Shown here one piece after another: positions 24,649 through 36,716 of a stretch of 64,000 nucleotides of DNA. How positions within the stretch are numbered: the stretch's first letter is position 1; each line of letters starts with the position of its first letter. The stretch is taken from contig JBAJFE010000038.1 of the NCBI GenBank assembly GCA_037903355.1, positions 806,001 to 870,000 on the forward strand, in the 5' to 3' direction. This DNA is from Trichuris trichiura (lineage: Eukaryota > Nematoda > Enoplea > Trichinellida > Trichuridae). The notes beneath the pieces were generated by a model, which saw only the letters and a program-made list of their open reading frames with translations, did no database searches and was not told the origin of the DNA. Both the position numbers and the translations under genes were made by a program.

Positions 24649-27074
24649 ACCGTCGTTACCGAGATGATTACGACTGCTCTTCCGCCACAAACACCACCAG
24701 CGGTAAACGTCCTTCCATGCGCTGATGAATCCGCCCCGATTGATGGTAAAGACACAAACAGTGATGACGGAAACGGTTTCCTGCCAACGCTATTCGCAAA
24801 AGATAAAGCAATGGGCACCTCAAAGTCGAGCTGCGAGAGCTCACCTCCGTGGTCTCAGCCTGATTCTCGTCCTATGTCTTCACTACAAACGTCACTCTGC
24901 TGGATAGATCCTTTGGCTGAAGAAGCTGAGCGCCGCTCCGTGCAGCACTACGACTTGTGCTACAAAAATGAACGCACTAGAGGGCAAATCACTTTTTCTC
25001 TCCGCTATGACTACATACATCGCATGCTCATGATGCACCTCATACGCGCCGAGAACGTCCAGCCGAATGTAAGCTTTGTCCTTTTTTGATACTTGCAGTT
25101 TTTTTATTAAGAATGAAATCGTCCGCTGAAAATAAGCGTTACTTTTTTTATGCTGCAAAGTTTATTTAAAATTGGAATTTCTTGTTTAGGTTACAGGAGA
25201 AAAGTTCTACAACTTTCAGTGGCTCTAAGTTAAGGTTGCACTACGTTTAGTCTACTAGTACTTGGTCGAACTTTTTCCACGGCGCAGAACACATTTTCAA
25301 TACATAGCCGTCAGCAGCATACGGAGTACCTCTGGCGCAGCCTAAGCAGACGAATGAAATTACTTTGTTTTACTGCTGAAAGGGCCTCAAATATTTCTAT
25401 GATAGGTAAATCGACTAGGTCGATATATTGAAGCTGCATCTGAGGTGCATATCAGTTTCAGAAAAAGGATGATTACAAATTCCAAATAACGAACTAAAGT
25501 TCACCTGATCCCGCAGTTTTTTTTGATCATTCGCAGGGCCCTGTGTCCGCTCCTTAGAGTTACTCCTGTTGCCCAAGGGCAGTTCAATGAACACAAAAGA
25601 ATCAGGATACCAGTCTATACAGCACGACAGAGAGGAAACAGGGAACGAACCTACTTGGATACGATTACGTTAATCCCGCTCTTACAATTTCTTCTTAAAC
25701 ATGATTCACTAATTATGGCGCTTTGCTTTCTGTAATTTCCTTAGAGGATCTATCCTTCGTACGAACAGTAGCTCATACGGCCAGTGCAACTCGCTGTGCT
25801 AAGCTACCTTTGGCTGAACGTTTTGACGACTTCGAGATGTCATCGTCTGCTATTGCAATGAAGAGCATTAACAGAGCGCACATTGTTTTGACATTTTGTG
25901 TATTTAGTCACGAATCATTTGGGCAGCTATGCTTTACAGGACTCGTGTCGGCAGCCGAACCCGTACGTCAAAGCTTATCTTCTGCCTGAAAGGCACCACT
26001 ACTGCCGCAGCGGAATCCACAAGAAGTCGCTAAATCCTGAATTCAACGAAGTCTTTTCTTTCGACGCTCCTGTGGATAGTCTGACCTCAAGAATGCTGCA
26101 GGTAAATTAGTCGAACACCAAAACCGTTTCTAGGAACACTGTCAGCATAATTTCATGCGCAGCTTGTAAATTTCATTAAGAGTTACACTTTAGAAAAGCT
26201 GCTTTTGTAATGTTCGATAAGTTGGTTTGATCAGCTCTTCCAATGTTTTACATGGCAGTTTTGGAAAATCTCAGTGAGTAAGCATTTTTTTTCAGTGCAC
26301 GGTATATGATTATGAAAGAATCAAGCGTCACGACATTATTGGCAACGTAATCATGCGAGATCTGCTTGAGAAATCAGATCTTGTCTCTTGGACTGAATTT
26401 ACCATGCAAATCGTGGACAACGACGTGCGTCAAGCGTGCCTGAGGCAAAATGTTGAGTGTTGAATTTCTTCTTCCAGAAAAAGGATGACTACGGGGACAT
26501 TCTTCTTTATGTAAAGTTTGAACCTCACGAACAAAAACTCATAGTGACCGTAGGGAGGGCGTACAATCTTCGACCTATGGACATCACCGGCGCCTCAGGT
26601 GAGGAAGCCTTACGTAGCAGACCAATGGTTTCCTTTTAATTGTAGACCCGTACGTGAAGATTATTCAACTGCACCAGCACAGACGAATCAAGACGAAAAA
26701 AACTTCCATTAAACGTGCCAACCTGCATCCTGTGTACAATGAAGTTCTGGTTTTCGATCTTCACACAAGTGCAATGGCTGATACCAACCTCCTTATCAAA
26801 GTTATGGATTGGGACAGGTAGAACCGTTAAAACTCAGTTCTCTAGTTAAGACGAGCCATAGAATTGAAGGATCGGTCGTGACGACTTGCTAGGATGTTGT
26901 ATAATTGGACCTGATAGCGTGACAAGAGAGGGTCGCGAACAGTGGATGAACTGTCGTTACTTCACGGACAACAGCTCTGCTGGTAGTCAATCTAGCAATC
27001 ACGGATTGGTCAACGGGATGTGGCATTCATTGCTACCTGACGTGCCTCTGGATTTCAGGCGATGCGCCAAATGA
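24649..27074 (+). CDS. Synaptotagmin-like double-C2 protein
   Basis: Calcium/phospholipid-binding protein of membrane trafficking. Exons: 24649-25068, 25940-26101, 26296-26424, 26478-26598, 26646-26817, 26870-27074, all joining in frame to TGA. The first listed exon follows a good acceptor (TTCTGTTTAG at 24648) and has its first ATG at 24664, giving 397 aa. C2A is about 106-232, C2B about 236-370. C2B keeps its Asp residues (PMDITGASDPYVK; MDWDRIGRDD) and a basic RRIKTKKTSIKR strand. In C2A the usual SDPYVK reads PNPYVK, so one calcium ligand is Asn; the later DYERIKRHD is intact. No membrane segment is seen before C2A, so either an upstream exon is missing or this is an anchorless Doc2/Syt17-like form. 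Which synaptotagmin is undecided. Confidence 0.88.
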
Positions 27075-28284
27075 CCTGTTTCAATGATCAGTAGTAAATA
27101 TATCACCCGATTCGGTGTACTAATTCAAGATATCTCTTCATAACATCTCTATAATTTGTGCAAATGGAATTGGCAACGAAGCATTTACCCGTTACACTTG
27201 CACTGTTTCCTTAGAGTTAACAATAGGTAGCAATCAGGAACCTGGTTTGCTTCAGCTATTTGATTATTTTCGACTGTTACAAACAAGAATACCTCCTGCT
27301 TTGAGATTCGTTATTAACATCTTAGTTATTCTTTACAGATTGATAAATTAGCTCTAGTCTCAGGGAACGCAGCTTCCATAAAAGACAAACGCGATATTAT
27401 TTATTTACAGCAATAACTCTGTTTCATAGCATGAAATAAGTGTTATATTCTTGCAGTTGTTGTATATGAAATGTACGAATACAATTTTTTCAAGTGTCGA
27501 CTTAAAAACTACGATAGAAGCTTAATCAAGTTATTTCTAAGAAACATGCTACTACAACATGTCACTTCATTGTTTGCATACTTTGACATTACTTGTACTC
27601 AGGAAGTTTATATTGTCCTGCGTTTAAAGTTATCATAACGAAGCTGCTACTATTTTGAGCGCCTGGCTTACATGTTCAGTAGCGAACACTAATCTCAAAC
27701 TGGTGCTTCCGTTTTTAAAGTGGTTTTATTGTGCTGTATGACTTTGACAACAGCATTTGCTTTCCGCGTTGTTCTTCAGATTGTACACGGTAAAGCTGCG
27801 ATTATAATGGTTTCCTGACTTCATGGTGGAGGACTCTATTCATATGGTTATGCTAACAGGATAAGCAGCATAAACGGATATTTGGTAAGGAAAATAACAG
27901 CTTTGAAAGTTTCATTTTAATGACGCGCTGCAACGCGCCCATTCTTTTATCAGCAGGACTTCCGGATTCTTGTTTGCTCGTACTGCTTTCAGTATAGGCA
28001 ATGTACTCAGTACCTTGGGTATGAAGCGACTCGTAAGTTTTGGTTACCGTAAGAAAAAATCTGAAAACTGTTTACCTCAGAAAGAATTAAAACGCAAAAT
28101 CTAGGAAGCCGTTACCAAAAGACTACGCATTCAGTTCTTGTTGTTGCAACTGGGCACTCAATAAAATGACTTGTACAAACCCGGAACTCAAACGCTGATG
28201 TAACAGTCGCAATTACGATTACTCAATGGCATTGAATTCTATTTCGCGTTTTCAGTTATTTGTACATAATGAGATGACTAATAC
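27075..28284. other. 3' flank of the synaptotagmin gene
   Basis: AT-rich sequence with no supportable ORF and no clear AATAAA close to the stop. It leads into the repeat block starting near 28.28 kb. Confidence 0.35.
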
Positions 28285-29155
28285 AGGTGTTCTCCGCTTT
28301 ACTAATGTTCGCTTTTGCGAAGGAGCTGAAATTGTACCTATTTTCGTTTTACGAACGAATTGCGTGGGCGTTTCTTCGCTTTTACGAGGAAATGCGACGG
28401 AACAGCAGCAGGTTCTTACAATTCGTGCTAGTTTTCTGGCCCCGCGCAATGGTCAGCCAGTGTCCCACTGCGAGAGTTTGTCAAATGTCGAGCCATGCTG
28501 CTGACAGACGAACGAACAGCGCTGATATGAAGTCTCCCTAGCGCTCACCTATATCCATAATAGCTACACTCATTCTCGAAAAATTTTTTCTTTTTTGTGG
28601 CAAGAGAAACAACGCTTCGGCAGCTGACCGGTCTCCCTAGAGGTCAACTGCTACCTCAGCGGCAGCAGCCGAATATGCTCGGCAACGCTTCGGCAGCTGA
28701 CCGGTCTCCCTAGAGGTCAACTGCTACCTCAACGGCAGCAGCCGAATATGCTCGGCAATCATCCTTCTCAGAAGCAGATATGTAGATTGGACAATAGTGC
28801 TTCTCCCCGGTCGAGTCATATGATCCTACGACCTTCCCAGCTAACCATTCTTCCATAGTTTCGACATTTCACCAGGATTAGTGGCTTACCAGTTAACAGT
28901 GGCAACATAATCTTCATAAGCTGTTTTTACTTAAAACTTATTTTGTCAGTTGCACCGCCGCTATTACCACTATGCATGATTGCCACGCATGTTTTTTTGC
29001 GTTGTTTCACCAGCAGTAACGTCTGGCAGACAATTTTCAGGAGAACAGGTCCACTTAAAATCGCTTTCCATGCTAGAGAATAATAATCGCTTCTTCGATT
29101 CAGAAATGCTCGCTTTAAGAACATTTTTTCCGATCCAATCGACTTTCATTAGTTA
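28285..29155. repeat. Complex interspersed repeat R1, left copy
   Basis: Several blocks of this stretch recur at 33.1-34.1 kb. In direct orientation: the block with ATTGCGTGGGCGTTTCTTCGC and the block around CTATGCATGATTGC...GCGTTGTTTCACC (28966 onward). In inverted orientation: the middle of the element (28385-28930), including ACAATTCGTGCTAG and the CTTCATAAGCTGTTTTTA segment. Divergence is moderate. No coding capacity is evident. It contains a 73-bp tandem duplication, listed separately. Confidence 0.65.
28611..28756 (+). repeat. 73-bp tandem duplication
   Basis: Two head-to-tail copies, 28611-28683 and 28684-28756, differ at a single base that I can see (CAGCGG versus CAACGG). The unit is itself partly palindromic (CTTCGGCAGCTGAC near its start, GGCAGCAGCCGAA near its end). 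The near-identity implies a recent event compared with the diverged repeat around it. Confidence 0.88.
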
Positions 29156-30659
29156 GGGAGTATCTGTACTAATAGAAACCGCCTCTCATTCAGCAAACGT
29201 AAACTTAACAAGTGAAGTTATTTTTAGCATTATTCAATGAGTGCAAAATACTTGGTCTTTCCAATTACTTCCATTTTTAAGCAACTTGTAGAGACCGCTG
29301 CTTTGTACCGCGTTTGACCAAAGAGTAGGCTTCCCATGAGCTCGTCAGACTAACTGCGGCTACTCTATCTCAGGAAAAAAGAACATGAATTCTTTCTCTG
29401 AGAGAAGGGAGTTTTCCCTTTAGGTCTGAACTACCTATGGCAACCATTTGTATGCCCGATGAGATTTTTATACTGACCACTTGAGACTGGCCAAGAAGCT
29501 TTATCCTTCATTCTATCATGTCAGCACGTATGAGCTGTTTCAACTGATCAGGTTAGCAAGAGTTTCCTGGTTGTCTGAAATAGCATTGAATGGTTGTACG
29601 GGTTTACTGTTAAGAGTGAATGCTTTAAGACTAACTTGCATTCCTCACGTGAGCGAAGATAGGGTGTTTTCTAACTCATATTTTTATATTCATAAGGGTT
29701 CGCAGGATTTTTATCCGCTCTTTATTAACAAAGTAGTCTTGAGCTTTCGGTTCACTACGTGAACCGTCTTTAGCGGAGCGTTTATTCTGAGATTTCCCTT
29801 ATATTCGCGTGTATTAAGAATTATTTTGTTCAAGTTCCTCCAGTGAACTGAAAGCTCCAGACAGCCTTTCTGTCAACAAAAAACGGAAAAATGTCGTGAA
29901 CCCTTATAACCTTAGATTCTCTAATCTTCTACAACGAAATTTATCTTCTAACGCTCCGTTTATAATTCTTATTTTAACTTGCCGGCGTCATCTTTGAAAG
30001 GGAATAATAGGCTGACTCGTTCTAGCTTGTACTACACGTATAATCTTTACGCATGTTACACGCAGCCTGACCAACCCTTCCGTATACTACTTTCCTGAGA
30101 AAGTAAAAAACATGAAAGCTTATGGTCCCATACCAAATGGTTATATTTTCAAAAATATTAAAACTGAAAAAAACAAGGAATGCTATAGAAACATTTGTTT
30201 GACTCTAATATTAATAATTAAGCCTGATCTGATAGAATTGCAAGTTTTTCATACTCGAATCATTTTTTGTCTTTCAAACACTCATACCACGTTTCTTTTA
30301 CAATAAGACCTCCCTTTAAAATACGCCCAGCACTGCTTTTAGGATGCTCTTTAGTATAAACCTTACCATGAAATGAAGCTCCAGTTGCGATCGTCCGCCA
30401 GAGAGGCATAATTAGCAAGTTCACTGGAAAATGTGACGGGCTTATCATATCTTAAAATATACAGCTTGTGTGTGGTTAAATTACTGTGCTGTAAATGTTG
30501 CGAGCAGACTGCCTTGGTACATCTGTGTTTGGAGTGATTTTTCACGCAATCCGTCCGAATGAATTCTCTGAGCGATTTTCGCAATTTCCTGTGCAACAGG
30601 TTGGTGCAAGAGTGCAATGTTGTTTGTAGGAAGGAATAATACTTTCACACTTAGGCAAG
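29156..30659. other. Stretch with no recognised feature
   Basis: Short frames only. It separates the left R1 copy from the transposase pseudogene and may include that transposon's degraded flank. Confidence 0.35.
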
Positions 30660-31950
30660 ATGCCTGCAAAAAGAGAGAGTTATGGTGTCGACTACAAGAA
30701 AGCAATCGTGGGGGACTCTCAGAGCAAGAATCTGACGGCATTGTGCAAAGAGAAAAAGCTCGATCTCCGAAAAGTTCGACAATGGTGAGCACAATGCGAT
30801 AAACTCCGTCAAAAGACGGACGAGGGCAATGCAAAGAAGCGTAAGTGTGGATCAGGTCGGCAACGTTTTTTCCTGAGCTTGAGGACAACATTGGTGAATG
30901 GATTGTTGACAGGTGAGCACAGGCTTTCATTGTGCGCAGGTGCGACGTTCAGACATCTGCCCTTGCAATGGCATCGCGCTTAGAGATACCCGCAGAAAAA
31001 TTCAAAGCGTCGCACCACTGGCCGGGTAGCTTCCTTCGGCGACATGAACTGTCACTAAGAAGATCGACAACATTGTTCAAGCTTGAAGATACTGAAGTTA
31101 TTAAACATGCATTCGCATTCACGTCTTTTGTTGACAGAATCGATTTTTCTAAATACCAACTGTCCCACACGATTGCTATGGATGAAACTGCATTGTTTAC
31201 GGGCTAAAGATTTCAAACAAAAATTAACCGTAGGGGAGCCTCGTTAATCTACATTCTCTCTACTGGCTATGAAATTGCTCGCGTCACCTGCATTTTGGCA
31301 ATTCGTTTGGACGGAAAGAATGTCCTCCTTTAAGCATTACAAAGGGAAAGAAAAACGAAATTGAGCGCGTTTCGGGTATTTACGTTCTTCGAAAGCCTGG
31401 TACACACAGTCAGTTATGAGGAAGTGGGTCGATTTAATGCTGCCAGGTATTTTGCGCGGTGGTCAAAGAGGAATGATAGTCTGACATTCAGCCAGCACTC
31501 ACCCGCTCTAAAGAGATGAAGAACTTTCTTTCAGAGAGAAGAATAGATCAGGTAATGATTCCTGCAGGAATGACTGTCTACCATTAGACTCTTGACATTG
31601 GAATAAGCAAGCCATTCAAAAACAATCTGCGCAGTGAAATCAATTAATACATTGAAAATAAAATAAAGAGAAATCAGCATGGAAACTTTATGAGGTCTGG
31701 GTTGCAAGATGTTGTGACTTTGGTGAAGAACTCGTGGGACAAAATCATTGACGGCGATATTGCCAATGCTTGACGACCAGGCTACTTGGACAAGGAATGC
31801 TCATTTAAGAAAAGCTCTATTGCAAGGCATGAGTGGTTGGGCTCAGTGGTCCCGCAAAAAATGGAGTTGCAAGAAGTTCAGGCTGGGGTTTAGAGTTTAC
31901 AGATGTATGAAGACGTCCCAGAAAATGATAATCTGACTGTGTTCGAATAA
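30660..31950 (+). pseudogene. Dead pogo/CENP-B-type transposase
   Basis: From ATG at 30660 the plus strand reads through a pogo-type transposase broken by several stops and a shift near 30915. Recognisable in order: a basic N-terminal helix-turn-helix region ending LRKVRQW followed by a stop; the second DNA-binding half with FFPELEDNIGEWIVDR, then EIPAEKFKAS, FLRRHELSLRRSTT; a DDE_1-type core starting with IAMDETALFTG; STGYEIARVTCILAIRLDGK; and later the ERRIDQVMIPAGMT and LDIGISKPFKNNLR blocks typical of the C-terminal half of this fold. The acidic C-terminal tail VPENDNLTVFE ends at TAA 31948-31950. Terminal inverted repeats were not located. Related TIRs exist at 16.7 kb, though a direct link is not shown. 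Confidence 0.82.
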
Positions 31951-32944
31951 ACGTAGCTATTTGTACATTTTTCTAGCCTTACATTTATGGTTCTTCTCCT
32001 GGACGTTTAGATATTTTTCTTCCTTTAAATTTACGCTTCTTATAGGTCTCTGCACATCAGTAAATGAACAAATGTAGATTTTGGTGCCTGAAAATTTAAG
32101 GCACCCTGGAAAATAAGCCATCATGCTTTTTGAAGAAAAAATAAATATAAGATTCGGCCTCATTAAAGGGGAAACATGGTATTACGACGACGTCCATAGT
32201 CTTGTCGCCTTCACGATAACACTGATGACCCCAATGTTAGTTGTACCGTTGCTTTGAGAACATAGACGATTATGTCTATGACTGAAGCAAAACTGCCGAA
32301 TCAGACGGAAGCGTATGCCCATGACCTTATAAACTATTAGTGGTTGCCATAGACTCAATTCGAAGGTAGAAGTGCTTCCTGCCCGCTCCTATTTTTTCAG
32401 AAATCCTGAGAAATCCTGAGATGGCCATGATGAAACTAACTTAATAACTTACCTCCCATCGACACAACTCGATTTCTGGATTATTCATGTACAGAGTTCT
32501 AGCAAAGGAACTGAAGCAGCTTGCGCGGTAATTAATGCAGATAATAAACGAAAAGATGCTCTCTACGTCGTCTATCCCAATTTGATTATTCCAATTACAA
32601 TCAGTTGCCGTGTAACGGGCCTCACAAAGGTGAACTCGCTTATAAGTTATTTGATAATTTGAGTCAGCGAGTATTTCCCGCATATAGCGATGACAGATTT
32701 GTTCACAGAAACTTTTGTTCGCGCGGAACAGCGAAGGATATGACATACGCTTAGTGCATGACGTTGAATAGGCTCTGAATTCTTACCTTGCCGATCGACC
32801 TTCTGAGGAGTCACAATCAGATACTGATACAGAAATTTTAGTACAAAGGTAAGAGCAAGAACTAAAAAAGTTCCGCGACAGAGAACGCCAACAAAGTCAG
32901 GCGATGCCGGAAACAATAAAACACCCATTTCAGCGCGTGTAACC
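31951..32944. other. Stretch with no recognised feature
   Basis: Overlapping minus-strand frames at 32441-32928 have no family signature. No gene is claimed. Confidence 0.35.
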
Positions 32945-33350
32945 TGTCTTCAGCGATATTAATAATACCGCTGAAGACGGGTCATGCGCAGCCCGAAAGC
33001 TACGGACATTAAAAAGGGTTGCACTGAAACGGGACACATTCCGTAATAAGAAATAAATAATCATAAAAATATAAAGTCCCGTACCAAAACGCTATACTTT
33101 CAAGACGTAATTTTGTCACTTGCATAGTCGTTACTTCCACTATGCACGATTGCTGCGTATGTTTCCACTCAGTAAGGACGAACAAACAATTTCTAGGAGA
33201 CCAGATCTACTTCGATATTAATAATACCGCTGAAGAGGAGTCACGCGCGGCCCGAGAGCTATTGACATTAAAAAGCTTTGTACTGAACGGAACAAACATT
33301 CCATAAGAAGAAACAATTAATCATGAAGAAATACGTCTTAGATAAAAACA
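32945..33350 (+). repeat. Two half-copies of hairpin MITE family
   Basis: At 32945-33090 and again at 33212-33350 the sequence runs from a small palindrome (CAGCGATATTAATAATACCGCTG in the first copy, split here by its centre) through CGAAAGCTACGGACATTAAAA to a CATTCCGTAA...GAAA end. The same arms form a complete hairpin at 54.9 kb. Between them, 33113-33200 matches part of R1 (ACTATGCACGATTGCTGCG). Confidence 0.62.
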
Positions 33351-34135
33351 ACTTATGAAGATTATGTTTCCACTGTTGATTGGTAACCTAACAAATCCCA
33401 GTGGAATACTGAAGACATGGAGGAACGGTTGGCTGGGAGAGTTGCAGGGTCGTATGACTTTTCTTGAAGGAAGCACTACTGTCTAATCTGCGTGTCTGCT
33501 TCTGTGAAGCATGATTGCCACGCATCTTCCGCTGCTACCGCTGAGATAGAAGGTGACTCCCGGGGAGACCGGTCGGTCGCCGTTGCGTTGTTTTGCTTGC
33601 CACAAAAATGAAGAAATATTTTGAGAAAGAGTGTAGGTATTATGGATGTAAGTGAGAGTTACGGGAACTTACTACAAGCGCTGTTATTTCGTCTCTCAAC
33701 CGGGACAGCAGCATAGCTAATGAATTCTCTCAAAGCGACACTGGCTAGTCGCTGCGCCAGGTCAAAAAACCAGCACGAATTGTAAGAGCCTGCTGTTGTT
33801 CCATCACAGTTCTTCACATAAGCGAACATTTGAAAAGCGGGCTTTCGCGAAACAGGGGATAGCTGTACCTACTCTCGCTTTACGAAAAAAATTGCGTAGG
33901 TGTTTTTTCGCTTGCAGCGTCGCTATTTCCGCTATGCATGATTGCTGCGCATGTTTTCTTGCGTTGTTTCACCGGTCATTAAAGTCTGACAGACAATTTT
34001 CAGGAGATCAGGTCCACCTAAAAACGCTTTCCATGTTAAAAAATAGTAATCGTTTCTTCTGCCCATGAATGTTCGCTTTACAAATAGTTTTGCGGTCTGA
34101 TCAATCTTCATTAGCCAGGGGACAGATGTACTTCC
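33351..34135. repeat. Complex interspersed repeat R1, right copy
   Basis: The portion 33351-33790 is an inverted, diverged copy of 28385-28930 (shared AAAACAACTTATGAAGATTATG, GGTTGGCTGGGA, GAGACCGGTC and CAGCACGAATTGTAAGA blocks on the plus strand here). The rest, 33800-34135, is direct relative to the left copy, with ATTGCGTAGGTGTTTTTTCGC and CTATGCATGATTGCTGCGCATG. Together the two R1 copies bracket the transposase pseudogene. Confidence 0.62.
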
Positions 34136-34649
34136 AAACGCAGCGAGTTAACTACAGACTAGTCTGGACAAGCTTGGAACCGCAAAGGCAGACGCTGTAT
34201 GAAACTACAGCAAAGCAACAAAATCAGTATTTCTACTTTAAAACATGAAACAGAGTGCACTAAGAGGATAGTTATAAGCAGCCTCGCAAAGTTGGTGAGC
34301 CGGCAGTTCACCAGAGTTAAGGGCAAAAAGAATGACATAAAATCATAAATCTATGAGTGCTGCGCAACGCTAACAGGACAGAGCTGCCTTGAAAGCTCCA
34401 CGTAATAAAAAAAACTGGTAAAGTTGGACGGGCACCATGTGTAAGATCGACAAAAAGGAAAAAATAAAGCGAAAGTAACCTCAAAAAGCGAAACTTAAAA
34501 TGGAAATAAACTTAAGTAAGGCAAACAATTGGCATCTACTTCCTCTTCTTTTTTGTCCATTTAGTTTACCATTTCAGTGAAAAATGTCGCACTTTTATAT
34601 CTGTGTATTTATTGCATTGAAAATGAAGCTCCTTCTTACGGGTACGTGA
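34136..34649. other. Spacer between repeats
   Basis: No gene or repeat recognised. It includes A-rich sequence between R1 and the next hairpin element. Confidence 0.35.
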
Positions 34650-34850
34650 AAGAACATAATGGTGATACGGAGCTGCTACTCTTTAAGCGTTTTTTCTGGC
34701 GAAGTTTCCGGGAAACGCCTGTTCCCGTTTTCAGCACGTGGAAAAACGAGCGTTCTTTCATGCGCTGAAGACGCGAACCGGCGTTTCCCGAAAGCTTCGC
34801 CAAATAAAACATTTAACGGGCAGCACCTCCGTAACACCATTATGTTCTGT
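34650..34850. mobile_element. 200-bp foldback (hairpin) element
   Basis: Left arm 34651-34752 and right arm 34755-34848 are inverted copies of about 100 bp. Matching blocks include AGAACATAATGGTG at the outer ends and GGCGAAG...CGGGAAACGCC within each arm, with a few-base centre. A single-strand hairpin of this size and no coding capacity are typical of foldback MITEs. It has no clear relative elsewhere in the window. Confidence 0.75.
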
Positions 34851-36450
34851 GTATTTACGTTAGTGTTGCTGCTTAGTATTGTGAATAAAATGCATTTCTG
34901 AATGTAAAATGGGTACAGCTTCCCTAAAAAGAATTTCAAAACAAATACCATTTGTGAAGAAGAATCCATGGGTGTCATACGTTTGCACAGCAGACGGCTT
35001 TCAGAGAACACAGAGACCATTTATGCCTTAGCTATTCTATTTATAAGCAATTTGTACCACTTAGAAGTCATATATAACATAAAAATTTTTCTTACGTAAA
35101 GTACATAAGGCATAAATACTAAACGTGAACCATAGAAGCCGTGAGTTTCGCAAATATTCTGGCTACAGGCAAATTATACTGCGTGAATGCCACAGATATC
35201 AAGAATAACTTATGTGTATACGACATATAACCTCTATGCTACGCGTGTGTTCTAGAAATACTGGAAAACAAAAAATGTATTACCTGTAATCAGCATGCAC
35301 TGCATGAATACTTTATATGGGATACATACTTGCTGGCTGTGTAGCTACTACATATACCCTCTATGTACCATGCGGATTTATACCAAGCAAATCGTATACG
35401 TGAATGCAGGTATGGCAACAGGCCCAATTGTTTCTAAGCAAACTCGACGTGAAGTCAACGTGACGCAAAATCGAGTTGGTCAGGTCAAGTTGAAGCATAT
35501 TCTTAACCGAATTTAGAAAGTGTGCTAAGAAATGGGTTTTAGTTGAGCGAACAGGCGGTTGCCTTTTCCACTATTTCTGCAAATGAACGCTTTATAAAAA
35601 TTCGTGCCAGTGAAAGGAATAGGCTTTGTTCCCTATTTGAAATTTTTTTTCCTCTGACATTACATAATTACTTCGATTGCATCTTCTCTTAAACTGGCCT
35701 TAAAGAAGTTATGAAATTCTGGATCAGAAATAGGATGGTCATAGATCTCGAATGTGTTTTCGTCAGTGAAAATTATGAGCAGTAACTGCTTTAATTTGAA
35801 GTATTAGATGACAGAGATAAAGCTGAATGCAGATACCCTGAGAAACATGCCCATAGGAGACAGAAATAGCCGGAAAATTTTGCCTCTCGCGGTCCCCTAA
35901 AGCCAATATTGCTTTCCTGGCGTCTTCGAGATTTTATTACTGCGTGAATATTTTACCCTAGTTTAGGGACAATGGAACAGAGACTACCAGGTCGAAGAAC
36001 TCCAACCAATACTGACAAGAATGACAAGAATGTGGATCTTTGCGCGTTTTAGTGCACGTTTCCATTGAGATTTCAAGTTTAAATATTAATAGCGCGCACA
36101 GCCACTCCTGCAGCAAGCTGCGTAACTGAAAACGAAACAAGACTCGCTAGCAACTTCATGAAATGAACAAAAGACTAAGAGCACCTTGCAAAGCTGCCAT
36201 GTGTGCACTTTATAGTTCATTCCGGCTGTATGCCACAATGGTTGCATCAGCAATCATCGTTCACTGGAGAGACTCAGAGCTAACGGAATGAATAGCCTTA
36301 TGTCTTTAGCCATAAGTGAACCGATGAAACTTTGTAGGGAAATATTGATCCGCTAAAGAGGAGGACGGCACCGTGTTTCATTTACAGTGTATAGATTAGA
36401 GGAGCTCACTAATCTATGGTGAAAATGCTTTATTTTTCATACCTTCCAGG
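34851..36450. other. Stretch with no recognised feature
   Basis: Short frames on both strands, none with family features. Confidence 0.35.
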
Positions 36451-36716
36451 TACAGCGTTTTTGCATCTCCAGGTTCTACGCGTTCAATATGAAACAGTTT
36501 GCACTTCAGGCGGCATTCGACATTCAGTCAGCCAGAAATGAGCTTCCCGACGTTCCTGCTGCAGCAAGCACAAGTAGACAGCGCTTAGATCAAGGTAAAA
36601 CTGTTACGCACCAAGGGTTACTTCTGGTTTCAAATCCAGAAGTCACACGATCTTCAGCAGCCCTTGGAACGTCCTTACCACTACATCCTTGCAATAACCG
36701 CAGGAAAGCCATTTAA
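36451..36716 (+). CDS. Possible isolated exon
   Basis: A pyrimidine-rich acceptor (ATACCTTCCAG ending at 36450) opens a frame that stays open to TAA 36714-36716, with a possible donor CAAG/GTAAAA at about 36595. The predicted peptide includes FYAFNMKQFALQAAFDIQSA and an Ala/Ser-rich tail. The splice-site pair and composition resemble an exon, but no family is recognised and no partner exon was found. Confidence 0.22.

Noticed and set aside
24537..24725. Frame overlapping the first synaptotagmin exon as its anchor exon
   Set aside because: No hydrophobic segment, and it is in a different frame from the C2 exon.
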